NCBI GenBank assembly: GCA_006226595.1
Contig: SBGP01000066.1
Span: forward strand, 62,001-126,000
Source of the DNA: Deltaproteobacteria bacterium
GTDB taxonomy: Bacteria; Myxococcota_A; UBA796; GCA-2862545
Direction: 5' to 3'
DNA length: 64,000 bases
Part shown: one piece after another, positions 38,500 through 46,041 of the stretch
Position numbering within the stretch: position 1 is the first letter of the stretch
How the letters are laid out: the number at the start of each line of letters is the position of its first letter
Made by a program: the position numbers and the translations under genes
The notes under the pieces: model-generated
Seen by the model: only the letters and a program-made list of their open reading frames with translations
Databases searched by the model: none
What the model was told of the DNA's origin: nothing

Positions 38500-40500
38500 C
38501 TAGCCCGCGAGCTCGGTGGCAAGGTTGATGAAGGTGCCCTCGAGCTCGAGGGAGTCCCCTGCGAAGTGGAAGTCAGCCGGGCGGCTCGCGAGCGAGCGCA
38601 GGAACTCCCGCTCGACCTGAGGGCCGACACCGATGGTGATGATGCGCGCGCCAGAGGTGCGCAGACGATGGATCTCGGACATCGTCGCGTCCGGGTCATC
38701 CGGGTGACCGTCGGTCATGACCACGAACACGCGCTGCACGCCCGCGCGAGGACGCAGCAGGTCGCGGCCGTCGTGCAGGCCGTCGGACATCGGGGTGGAC
38801 CCGATCGGGGTGAGCTCGTCGATGGCGCGCTCGAGGCGCCCCATGTCCGCGGTCGGCGTCGTCTTCACGCCACCGGGGAACGCGACCACCGCAATCTGGC
38901 GGTTGGGCACGGAGAGCGTGCGCTCGGCAAAGGACAGCGCCGCGCGCTTCGCCGCCTCGATGTTCGGGCCGTACATGGAGCCGGAGCAGTCCATGATCAG
39001 CGCGACCTGCATCGGGGCACGGTTGAGTGCGAGGTCCTCCAGGGTGACGTTTCCGCCGGCGAGGCGGTGGGGGAGGATCTGGCCGGTGGCCAGGTCCATC
39101 GCCTCGACCTCGACGATGCCGTTCGCGTTGTAGCGGTAGGTCACCGAGAGGCGGCTCTCCGACGCCATGCGGGCGGGGATGCCGTAGAACTCGAAGTGGC
39201 CGAGCACGGTGCACAGGAGCGGGTCCTTGTTCTCACCCTGCACGAGCCACAGGTCCATGGTGGTCTGGCCATCATGGGTGGTCGAGTAGTTGTCCCGGGT
39301 CTTCTCCGCGGGGATGCGGGTGTTCTTCGGGATGATCTTCGAGTTCGCGAGGCTGCTGTCGCGGTACACGACCATGCCCAGCGAGTGCGAGGTCACGTCG
39401 TGGGTGCGGATGTCGACCGGCGACTCCTCGCCCGCGAGCTTGGCGCTCTCGATGGCCGCCTGCAGCGCGGCGCCGAGGGCGACGGCCTCGTCCGGGTTGA
39501 TGTCGGTCGCGGGCTCCTGGTGGAAGAACTCCTTGAGCATGTCCCGAACCATGGGCATGCGCGTGGAGCCACCGGCGAGGAGCACGGTGTCGACCGTGGC
39601 CGGGTCGGTGTTGCTCTCTTCGAGCACCTCGCGGGTCAGCTTGCGCGTCCGGTCCACGAGATCCGCGGTCAGGCCCTCGAAGTCCTCTCGGCTGACGGAG
39701 AGGCGGAGCACCTTGTTCTGGTAGTCGTGGAAGATGTTGACCTTGGGACGGCGCGTGAGGCTGATCTTCGCGCTCACGCACTTCTGGCGAAGGTCGTGGT
39801 AGCTGGCGAGATCCTCGAGCGGGTCGAGACCGTGCTTCTCCTTGAACGCGTTGGCCGCGAACTCGATGAGCCGGTCGTCCCAGTCCTTGCCGCCGAGCAG
39901 GTGATCGCCCGACGTCGCGGTGACGTTGATGTTGTTGCCCTCGATGTCGACGAGGGTGACGTCGAAGGTGCCGCCGCCGAGGTCGTACACGAGGACGCGC
40001 TTGTTCTCGCCGATGTTGTTCAGGCCGTAGGCGAAGGCGGCGGCGGTCGGCTCGTTGATGAGCTTGAGGACCTGCAGGCCCGCCATCTCGCCCGCACGCA
40101 GGGTCGCGCGGCGCTGGATGTCGTTGAAGTACGCCGGAACGGTGATCACGGCCTGATCGACGCGATGTCCGAGGCGAAGCTCGGCATCGTGCTTGAGCTT
40201 GCCGAGGATGAAGCTCGACAGCGTCTCGGGATCGTAGCTGCGTCCGCGGTACTCGAAGGAGAACCCGTCATCGTGGCCGATGTGGCGCTTGACGAACTCC
40301 ACCACCTGCTCCGGGTACACGACCGCGGCCTGCTTGGCGTAGTTGCCGATGATGACGTCGTCCCCTTCGAAGAGGATGACGGAGGGCGTGATGCGATCGC
40401 CTTCTGCATTGGGCAACAGCTCGGGGACACCGTGCTGGTTGACGTAGGCAATGGCGGAGAAGGTGGTACCGAGGTCGATACCCACCGCGCGGGTCGTCAT
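38500..40500 (-). CDS. Hsp70 fused to a von Willebrand factor A domain
   Basis: 666 residues. The N-terminal Hsp70 ATPase domain is intact ([15 protein letters not shown], 7-21; [24 protein letters not shown] from Asp173; [11 protein letters not shown]). The beta substrate-binding domain follows (about 385-490: SHSLGMVVYRDSS, then LSVTYRYNANGIVEVEA). Instead of the helical lid there is a VWA domain from about 497, with a complete MIDAS: DCSGSM (504-509), a Thr in the PIGSTPMSDGL segment and an Asp in VMTDGHPDD. VWA domains bind metal and protein ligands, so the fusion may clamp a specific client or partner. The ATG at 40500 is standard for Hsp70. It is the first gene of the operon, divergent from maf, with a candidate promoter upstream. 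Confidence 0.93.
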   Translation of the reverse strand: MTTRAVGIDLGTTFSAIAYVNQHGVPELLPNAEGDRITPSVILFEGDDVIIGNYAKQAAVVYPEQVVEFVKRHIGHDDGFSFEYRGRSYDPETLSSFILGKLKHDAELRLGHRVDQAVITVPAYFNDIQRRATLRAGEMAGLQVLKLINEPTAAAFAYGLNNIGENKRVLVYDLGGGTFDVTLVDIEGNNINVTATSGDHLLGGKDWDDRLIEFAANAFKEKHGLDPLEDLASYHDLRQKCVSAKISLTRRPKVNIFHDYQNKVLRLSVSREDFEGLTADLVDRTRKLTREVLEESNTDPATVDTVLLAGGSTRMPMVRDMLKEFFHQEPATDINPDEAVALGAALQAAIESAKLAGEESPVDIRTHDVTSHSLGMVVYRDSSLANSKIIPKNTRIPAEKTRDNYSTTHDGQTTMDLWLVQGENKDPLLCTVLGHFEFYGIPARMASESRLSVTYRYNANGIVEVEAMDLATGQILPHRLAGGNVTLEDLALNRAPMQVALIMDCSGSMYGPNIEAAKRAALSFAERTLSVPNRQIAVVAFPGGVKTTPTADMGRLERAIDELTPIGSTPMSDGLHDGRDLLRPRAGVQRVFVVMTDGHPDDPDATMSEIHRLRTSGARIITIGVGPQVEREFLRSLASRPADFHFAGDSLELEGTFINLATELAG

Positions 40501-40564
40501 GCTCCAGGCCTCGTGAACAGGGGGTACGGGGCGAGACACTCGCTGGGTCTCGCGGAACGGGCGG

Positions 40565-40593
40565 AGTATAGCGAAGAGCCGATGACGGACCAA
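40565..40593 (-). promoter_or_regulatory. Candidate promoter of the Hsp70-VWA operon
   Basis: On the minus strand, TTGGTC (40593-40588), a 17-base spacer, then TATACT (40570-40565, five of six). The -10 lies 65 bases from the ATG at 40500. No CIRCE-type or sigma-32-type element is visible, so heat induction is not indicated. Confidence 0.42.
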
Positions 40594-41184
40594 CACGACA
40601 TGGCTGACCTGATCCTCGCGTCGACGAGTCGGTGGCGGCGAGCGCTGCTCGAATCCGCAGGACTGACTGTGCAAACCGAGGCGCCGAGTGTGGACGAGCG
40701 AGCGTTCGATGCGCCTGGTCCTGTCGCGTTGGCACGTCTTCTCGCGCGCGAGAAAGCAAACGCCGTTTGGGCGCGTCACCCGAACAGGGTGGTGCTCGGG
40801 GCGGACCAGGTGGTGTGGGACGGGAGTGAAGTCTTCGGCAAGCCGCGCGATCCCGAGGATCACCACCGGCGGCTGGCGGCGATGAGGGGGCAACACCACG
40901 ATCTCGTCACCGCGGTGTGCATGCTCGGACCGGATCTTGACGTGTGCTTTGACGAGACCACTCGCATGCACGTGCGCGCGGACGTCACCGACGCCGAGAT
41001 CGCCGCGTACGTCGCCTCGGGCGAGGGCAGCGGCTGTGCGGGTGGCTACGCGGTCGAGGGACACGGCATGTTCCTCTTCGAGCGCATCGAAGGGGACTGG
41101 CACAACGTGATCGGCCTGCCCGTGGCGCGCGTGCTCGACGTGCTCCGTGCGCGCGGCTGGCGCTATGGTGGGGTGCATGGCTGA
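40582..41184 (+). CDS. maf: Maf-like nucleotide pyrophosphatase
   Basis: A 200-residue enzyme of the Maf/HAM1-like house-cleaning family. It hydrolyses non-canonical or modified nucleoside triphosphates (such as dTTP/UTP or m7GTP, depending on subtype). Motifs are LILASTSRWRRALLESAGL near the start, the VDERAF segment, VLGADQVVWDG and FGKPRDPEDHHRRLAAMRG, and a final IEGDWHNVIGLPV. Two in-frame ATGs exist (40582 and 40600); the first is used but the second (MADLILAS) would match many homologues. The start lies inside the divergent promoter region of the Hsp70-VWA operon, and the stop overlaps the glycosylase start by 8 bases. Confidence 0.93.
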   Translation: MTDQHDMADLILASTSRWRRALLESAGLTVQTEAPSVDERAFDAPGPVALARLLAREKANAVWARHPNRVVLGADQVVWDGSEVFGKPRDPEDHHRRLAAMRGQHHDLVTAVCMLGPDLDVCFDETTRMHVRADVTDAEIAAYVASGEGSGCAGGYAVEGHGMFLFERIEGDWHNVIGLPVARVLDVLRARGWRYGGVHG

Positions 41185-41998
41185 CACCCTCGCCGAGATC
41201 CGCGCACTGATCGCCGATGTCCGCACCGCCCTCGAGGACGAGTCGGCGCGCGGCGTGATCGCCGAGTTCGGCGACGAGGCCCTGCCCGAGTCGATCGCTC
41301 CCGAGCCGGCGCCCGAGCCGACGCGGCGCACGCGACCGGTGGTGGCGAGCAGCTGGGCGCGGATCGCGGATCGCGGCCGCGAGGTGGCCGAGTCCACGGC
41401 GCTCGTCGGGGCGGCGGGGCTCCAGGCGATCCGCCAGGACTTGGGCGACTGTCGGCGCTGCAACCTGTGCACCGGGCGTACCAACATCGTGTTCGGTGTC
41501 GGCGATCCAACGGCGGATCTCGTGGTCGTCGGCGAGGCGCCCGGCTTCCATGAGGATCGCCAGGGCGAGCCCTTCGTCGGTCAGGCGGGGCAGATGCTCG
41601 ATCGCATGCTCCTCAACGTGCTCGGGCTCGAGCGCCGCGAGGTGCACATCCTCAACGTGATCAAGTGCCGCCCGCCGGACAACCGCAACCCGCTCCCGGA
41701 CGAGGTGGCGGCGTGCATGCCCTTCCTCGACCGTCAGCTCGAGGCCCTGCAGCCCAAGGTGATCCTCGTGCTCGGCACGGTGGCCCTGCGGGCGCTCCTC
41801 GGCGACGACCTGCGCATCACGCGAGCACGTGGCCTCTGGCACGAGCGTCGCGGCATCCCGGTGATGCCCACCTTCCATCCCGCATACCTGCTGCGAAACC
41901 CGGCGGGAAAGCGCGACACCTTTGCCGACCTCAAGGCGGTGGGTGTGCGGTACCAGGAGCTCGGGGGCAAGCGCTCCAAGCCCGCGCCGAAGTTCTGA
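41177..41998 (+). CDS. Family 4 (iron-sulfur) uracil-DNA glycosylase
   Basis: A 273-residue base-excision repair enzyme that removes uracil from DNA. After a poorly conserved acidic, Pro-rich N-terminal region (1-85) the core shows CRRCNLCTGRTNIVFGVG (the first cluster cysteines), VVVGEAPGFHEDRQGEPFVGQAG (motif A region), a further cluster Cys in NVIKCRPPDNRNP, and the leucine-loop motif HPAYLLRNPAGK with its His. The ATG at 41177 was chosen because GGTGGGG precedes it and the 11-residue extension from 41147 is not conserved. It overlaps maf by 8 bases, giving a small DNA/nucleotide hygiene unit. Confidence 0.93.
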   Translation: MADTLAEIRALIADVRTALEDESARGVIAEFGDEALPESIAPEPAPEPTRRTRPVVASSWARIADRGREVAESTALVGAAGLQAIRQDLGDCRRCNLCTGRTNIVFGVGDPTADLVVVGEAPGFHEDRQGEPFVGQAGQMLDRMLLNVLGLERREVHILNVIKCRPPDNRNPLPDEVAACMPFLDRQLEALQPKVILVLGTVALRALLGDDLRITRARGLWHERRGIPVMPTFHPAYLLRNPAGKRDTFADLKAVGVRYQELGGKRSKPAPKF

Positions 41999-42090
41999 GC
42001 AGGCCGGGCTCCGCGCCCTTTGCGTGAACCGAAGGGGACGGCGCGATAACTGCCGCGGACCTGCCGGCGTACCGCCGGAGAAGGGGTTCG

Positions 42091-43422
42091 ATGTCCAAGC
42101 GCAAGATCCGCCTCCGCAAGAGCCAAGACGAGGCTCCTCCGTCCACCGAGCCCGCCGCGACCGCGGCCCCCGCCGAGTCCGAGGAGTCCGGCTTTGTCAC
42201 CGGCGGCCCGGTCGTCGGCTTCCGGGCCGAGCGCGAGGCGGCCCCGCCTGTGGCTCCCACCGAGAAGGCGAAGGATCCGACGCCGAGCTCGGTGAAGTCG
42301 CTCGAAGAGGAACTGCTCGCGATCGCCCGCATGGATCCGAGCGAGCTCGCGCGCGCCATGGACGGCGGCACGGTGCGCCTCAAGATCGGCGCCAAGGTAC
42401 GCGGACGGGTCACTCGGCTGACCAAGGACTTCGCGTTCATCGACGTGGGGCAGAAGGCCGAGGCGACCCTGGACCTGCGTGACCTCGCGGGTGCTGGTGT
42501 CGGCGCGACCGTCGAGGCCTTCGTGATGGACGTGGGCGACGACTACGTGCGCCTGTCCCGTACCCTGCGCGGCAGCACGGCCGCCGCGTTCCTGACCGAG
42601 GCCGAGGAGACCGGCCTGCCCGTCGAGGGCGAGGTCATCGGCCGCAACCCGGGCGGTCTGGTCGTGCGCATCGGCACCGTGCGTGGCTTCTGCCCCGCGT
42701 CGCAGGCGGGTGGCCGGGGCACGGACCTCGATGCGCTCGTCGGCCGCACCCTGCAGTTCCAGGTCACCGATGCCTCCGGCAACGAGCCGGTGCTCTCGCG
42801 GCGCGCGCTGGTCGAGGCCGACATCCAGGCCCGCGAGGACGCGTTCTTCGGCGAAGTCGAGCCCGGACAGCGCCACACGGCGACCGTCGTCTCGATCCAG
42901 GACTTCGGAGCCTTCGTCGACATCGACGGCGTGCAGGGGCTCGTTCACCGCAGCGAGCTCGGTTGGGATCGCCACCTCGCCCCGAGCCAGCAGGTCACGG
43001 TCGGCCAGTCGCTGGACGTGGTCGTGCTCGATGTCGATCGCGTCGCCCGCAAGCTGTCGCTGTCGGCCAAGGATGCGAGCGCTTCGCCCTGGTCCCGCGT
43101 CGGCACGGACTTCGTGGTCGGCGGGGTCTACGAGGGCACAGTCGCGGGCGTCACCGAGTTCGGTGCCTTCGTGCAGATCGCTCCTGGCCTGCAGGGCCTG
43201 CTCCACAAGAGCCGCACCGCCAGCGTGCCTGGAAGCGGCCAGACCGTGAAGGTCCGGCTCGATGGTGTCGATGTGGAGCGCAAGCGCCTCGAGCTGTCGT
43301 CTCCCGAGCACGAGGGTGGGGAGTCTCCGCGCTCGGCGGCTCCGGCGGCCCCGCGTGGTCAGGGCGGCTCCTTCGGCACCCTCGGCGACCTGCTCGGCGG
43401 CCTGAAGCTCGGCGACTCGTGA
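42091..43422 (+). CDS. Protein with four S1 RNA-binding domains
   Basis: A 443-residue protein: a basic start (MSKRKIRLRKS), a low-complexity Ala/Pro/Glu stretch to about residue 70, then four OB-fold S1 repeats. They lie at about 98-155 (RVTRLTKDFAFIDVGQKAE), 172-225 (EVIGRNPGGLVVRIG), 256-328 (ATVVSIQDFGAFVDIDGVQGL) and 346-408 (GTVAGVTEFGAFVQIAPGLQGL). The tail is Gly/Ser rich. It is shorter than RpsA (six domains) and may be a ribosome-associated or RNA-turnover S1 protein; the exact role is not clear. It begins after a 92-base gap and is followed 19 bases later by queA. Confidence 0.88.
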   Translation: MSKRKIRLRKSQDEAPPSTEPAATAAPAESEESGFVTGGPVVGFRAEREAAPPVAPTEKAKDPTPSSVKSLEEELLAIARMDPSELARAMDGGTVRLKIGAKVRGRVTRLTKDFAFIDVGQKAEATLDLRDLAGAGVGATVEAFVMDVGDDYVRLSRTLRGSTAAAFLTEAEETGLPVEGEVIGRNPGGLVVRIGTVRGFCPASQAGGRGTDLDALVGRTLQFQVTDASGNEPVLSRRALVEADIQAREDAFFGEVEPGQRHTATVVSIQDFGAFVDIDGVQGLVHRSELGWDRHLAPSQQVTVGQSLDVVVLDVDRVARKLSLSAKDASASPWSRVGTDFVVGGVYEGTVAGVTEFGAFVQIAPGLQGLLHKSRTASVPGSGQTVKVRLDGVDVERKRLELSSPEHEGGESPRSAAPAAPRGQGGSFGTLGDLLGGLKLGDS

Positions 43423-43441
43423 GTCTGGGGGCCCGTCGCTG

Positions 43442-44467
43442 ATGGACCTCTCGGATCTCGATCACTGGGACTTCCACCTGCCCGAGGACCGCATCGCGCG
43501 GCGTCCGGCGGCGACGCGCACCGGCTCGCGACTGCTGCACCTGCCCCTGGATGGGGGCCCGTTCGGTCATCGCCAGTTCACCGAACTTCCCGAGCTGCTC
43601 GAGCCCGGTGATCTGCTCGTCGGCAACGACACGCGAGTGATGGCGGCGCGCCTCGAGGCGCGTCGTGAGAGCGGCGCGAAGGTCGAGCTGCTCGTGCTCG
43701 AGCCGGGACCTGGCGTCGTGCGAGCGCTGGGCCGGAACATTCGGCGGGTGAAGCCGGGCGATCGCCTGCTGCTGGCCGGGGGAGGGGAGGCGCGCGTGCA
43801 CGCGGTCGACGGCGGCGAGGTCGCCGTGTCCTTCGACGCGCCCGTGGCCGAGGTGCTCGAGCGTCAGGGGGCGATGCCACTCCCGCCGTACCTGCAGCGC
43901 GAGGCCGACGAGGCGGACGCCGAGCGCTATCAGACCGTGTACGCCGGTCCTCTCGGAGCCGCGGCGGCGCCGACCGCCGGCCTGCACTTCGACGAGAACA
44001 TGCTCGCGCAGCTCGCCGACCGCCGCGTCGGTTTCGCGACGGTCACCCTGCACGTGGGGCTAGGTACCTTCAAGCCGCTCCAGGAGGAGCAGCTCCAGGA
44101 GAAGCGCCTCCACGAGGAGCGGTTCTCGATCCCCGAGGCCACGGCCCGCGCCATCGCCGACACCCGTGCCCGTGGCCATCGCGTGATCGCCATCGGCACC
44201 ACGACCACCCGTGCCCTCGAAGCGTCCACGCCGGCCGGAGCCACGTCTCCCGAGCCCGGACCCGGCGCGACCCAGCTGTTCCTGGCGCCCCCTGACCGGG
44301 TGACGGCCATCGACGGACTGATCACCAACTTCCACCTCCCGCGCAGCAGCCTGCTCATGCTCGTCGCGTGCCTGTGCAGCCGCGAGCGCCTGCTCTCGGC
44401 CTACGGGGAGGCCATCACCTCTGGCTACCGGTTCTACTCCTATGGCGACGCCATGCTCCTCCTTTGA
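43442..44467 (+). CDS. queA: tRNA preQ1(34) S-adenosylmethionine ribosyltransferase-isomerase
   Basis: QueA (341 residues) transfers and rearranges the ribosyl part of S-adenosylmethionine onto preQ1 at tRNA position 34, giving epoxyqueuosine. Family segments are present: HWDFHLPEDRIARRPAATRTGSRLL-type start, GDLLVGNDTRVMAARL, the PLPPYLQREAD stretch, AAPTAGLHFDE, HVGLGTFKPLQ, and TNFHLPRSSLLMLV near the end. The 3' end overlaps tgt by 26 bases, and the two work in the same pathway. The queA-tgt-yajC-secD-secF order is common in bacteria. Confidence 0.98.
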   Translation: MDLSDLDHWDFHLPEDRIARRPAATRTGSRLLHLPLDGGPFGHRQFTELPELLEPGDLLVGNDTRVMAARLEARRESGAKVELLVLEPGPGVVRALGRNIRRVKPGDRLLLAGGGEARVHAVDGGEVAVSFDAPVAEVLERQGAMPLPPYLQREADEADAERYQTVYAGPLGAAAAPTAGLHFDENMLAQLADRRVGFATVTLHVGLGTFKPLQEEQLQEKRLHEERFSIPEATARAIADTRARGHRVIAIGTTTTRALEASTPAGATSPEPGPGATQLFLAPPDRVTAIDGLITNFHLPRSSLLMLVACLCSRERLLSAYGEAITSGYRFYSYGDAMLLL

Positions 44468-45575
44468 GCTCCTGGCTACCTGCGGCGGCGCGCGCTCCGG
44501 CGTGCTCACGCTTCCGCACGGTCAGGTGCAGACCCCGGCGTTCATGCCCGTCGGCACCCGTGGCACCGTGCGCGGCCTCATGCCCGGCGAGCTCGGGGAC
44601 GCCGGTGCGGACATCGTGCTCGCGAACACGTACCACCTGTGGGATCTCGTCGGTCACGAGCGCATCGAGTCCTTTGGTGGCCTGCACCAGTTCATGGGCT
44701 GGGACGGCCCCATCCTCACCGACTCCGGCGGGTACCAGGTCTTCTCCTTCAAGGGATATGTGAAGGTCTCTGAGGAGGGCGTTCGCTTCGCCTCGCCCCG
44801 CACGGGTGACCGCCAGTTCCTCTCGCCCGAGCTCGCTGTCGAGATCCAGGAAACGCTCGGCGTCGACATCGCGATGGCCTTCGACGAGTGCATCGAGTGG
44901 CCCGCGGATCGGGATCGCGTCGCTCGCAGCACCGAGCGCACCACGCGCTGGCTCCACCGCTGCCTCGCGGCGCGTCGGCGGCCCGAGAGCACGGCCCTGT
45001 TCGGCATCGTGCAGGGCGGCATGGAAGCCGACCTCCGCGTTGCGCATGCTCAGGAGCTGCGTGAGCTCGACCTCGATGGCTATGCCATCGGCGGACTGTC
45101 CGTCGGAGAGGGGCACGACGCGATGCTCGAGATGGTCGAGGTCGCGGCACCCGAGCTGCCGGCGAACAAGGCGCGCTATCTCATGGGCGTCGGGCACCCG
45201 CGCGACATCGTCGAGAACGTGCTTCGCGGCGTGGATATGTTCGACTGCGTGATCCCCACGCGGAGCGGACGGCACGCGTGGGCCTTCACCTCGGAAGGTC
45301 GCCGCAACCTTCGGAACGCGCGCTACCGCGACGATCGGCTGCCACTCGACCCGGCCTGCGACTGCGCGGGCTGCCGGCAGTTCACTCGGGGCTACCTGCG
45401 TCACCTGCTCAAGAACGACGAGCCCCTCGGCAAGCGGCTGGTGACGCTGCACAACCTCACCTACTACCTGAACCTGATGCGTCGCCTGCGCGAGGCGATT
45501 CGCGCCGAAGACCCCGTGGCCCTCGAAGCCTTGCGGGTCGAGGCCCACGTCGCCTCCGACCCCGCGAAGGACTAG
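44442..45575 (+). CDS. tgt: Queuine/preQ1 tRNA-guanine transglycosylase
   Basis: Tgt (377 residues) exchanges guanine 34 of GUN tRNAs for preQ1. The catalytic and substrate residues are visible: the TDSGGYQVFS segment, FDEC with the nucleophile region around MFDCVIPTRSGRHA, GGLSVGEGHD, and the zinc site CDCAGCRQF with LHNLTYYLNLMR. The ATG at 44442 lies inside queA, a strong overlap. A short inverted repeat follows the stop before yajC. Confidence 0.98.
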   Translation: MATPCSSFELLATCGGARSGVLTLPHGQVQTPAFMPVGTRGTVRGLMPGELGDAGADIVLANTYHLWDLVGHERIESFGGLHQFMGWDGPILTDSGGYQVFSFKGYVKVSEEGVRFASPRTGDRQFLSPELAVEIQETLGVDIAMAFDECIEWPADRDRVARSTERTTRWLHRCLAARRRPESTALFGIVQGGMEADLRVAHAQELRELDLDGYAIGGLSVGEGHDAMLEMVEVAAPELPANKARYLMGVGHPRDIVENVLRGVDMFDCVIPTRSGRHAWAFTSEGRRNLRNARYRDDRLPLDPACDCAGCRQFTRGYLRHLLKNDEPLGKRLVTLHNLTYYLNLMRRLREAIRAEDPVALEALRVEAHVASDPAKD

Positions 45576-45601
45576 CGCGAGCCCCGAGCGGACCAGCCCG
45601 T

Positions 45602-45622
45602 TGCACCCGCTGGCCGGGTGCA
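45602..45622. terminator. Inverted repeat between tgt and yajC
   Basis: TGCACCC (45602-45608) and GGGTGCA (45616-45622), a 7-bp perfect stem with a 7-base loop. It lies 27 bases after the tgt stop in a 140-base gap. No T-run follows, so it could be an attenuator or processing site rather than a terminator. Confidence 0.4.
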
Positions 45623-45715
45623 TCCGACTCGGCTAATCCCGGCCGTCGGCCAGTACCCCTTGACGCGGGGCCGCTGGTGCTTCTCTTCGACCGCATCCTT
45701 CCGGAGACCCCTGCC

Positions 45716-46033
45716 ATGCTCTTTGGCGCATCCCCAGTCCTCATCGCTCAGGCCGCTGCTGGCGGGGGCCCAAGCCCGCTGTTCCTGGTCGCCGGCGTGA
45801 TGCTGGTCTGGTACTTCGTGCTGATCCGGCCTCAGGTGCAGGAGCAGAACGAGCACAAGGAGATGCTGACCGCGCTCGCCAAGGGCGACTCGGTGGTCAC
45901 CCGCGGAGGCCTGATTGCGAAGGTGATCGAGGTCCGGGACAGCGAGTTGCTCGTCGACCTCGGCAGCACCAAGGCGCGCCTCGAGAAGGAAGCGGTCGCG
46001 CGCAAGATCCTCCCCGACGCCGGCAAGGCGTAG
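45716..46033 (+). CDS. yajC: Sec translocase accessory subunit YajC
   Basis: A 105-residue single-span inner-membrane protein that joins SecD and SecF as an accessory complex to SecYEG. There is one N-terminal membrane helix (PLFLVAGVMLVWYFVLIRPQ, about 22-41), the conserved IRPQ..E..EH-like stretch, and a small cytoplasmic domain with LAKGDSVVTRGGLIAKV and a short strand-rich end. It is 8 bases ahead of secD. The ATG at 45716 has GGAG about 10 bases upstream. Confidence 0.96.
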   Translation: MLFGASPVLIAQAAAGGGPSPLFLVAGVMLVWYFVLIRPQVQEQNEHKEMLTALAKGDSVVTRGGLIAKVIEVRDSELLVDLGSTKARLEKEAVARKILPDAGKA

Positions 46034-46041
46034 GAGACCCT

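Noticed and set aside
38566-40581. Long plus-strand open frame upstream of and continuous with maf
   Set aside because: It is the antisense of the Hsp70-VWA gene, with low-complexity His/Asp/Arg/Gly content. Maf itself starts at 40582 with a canonical N-terminus.
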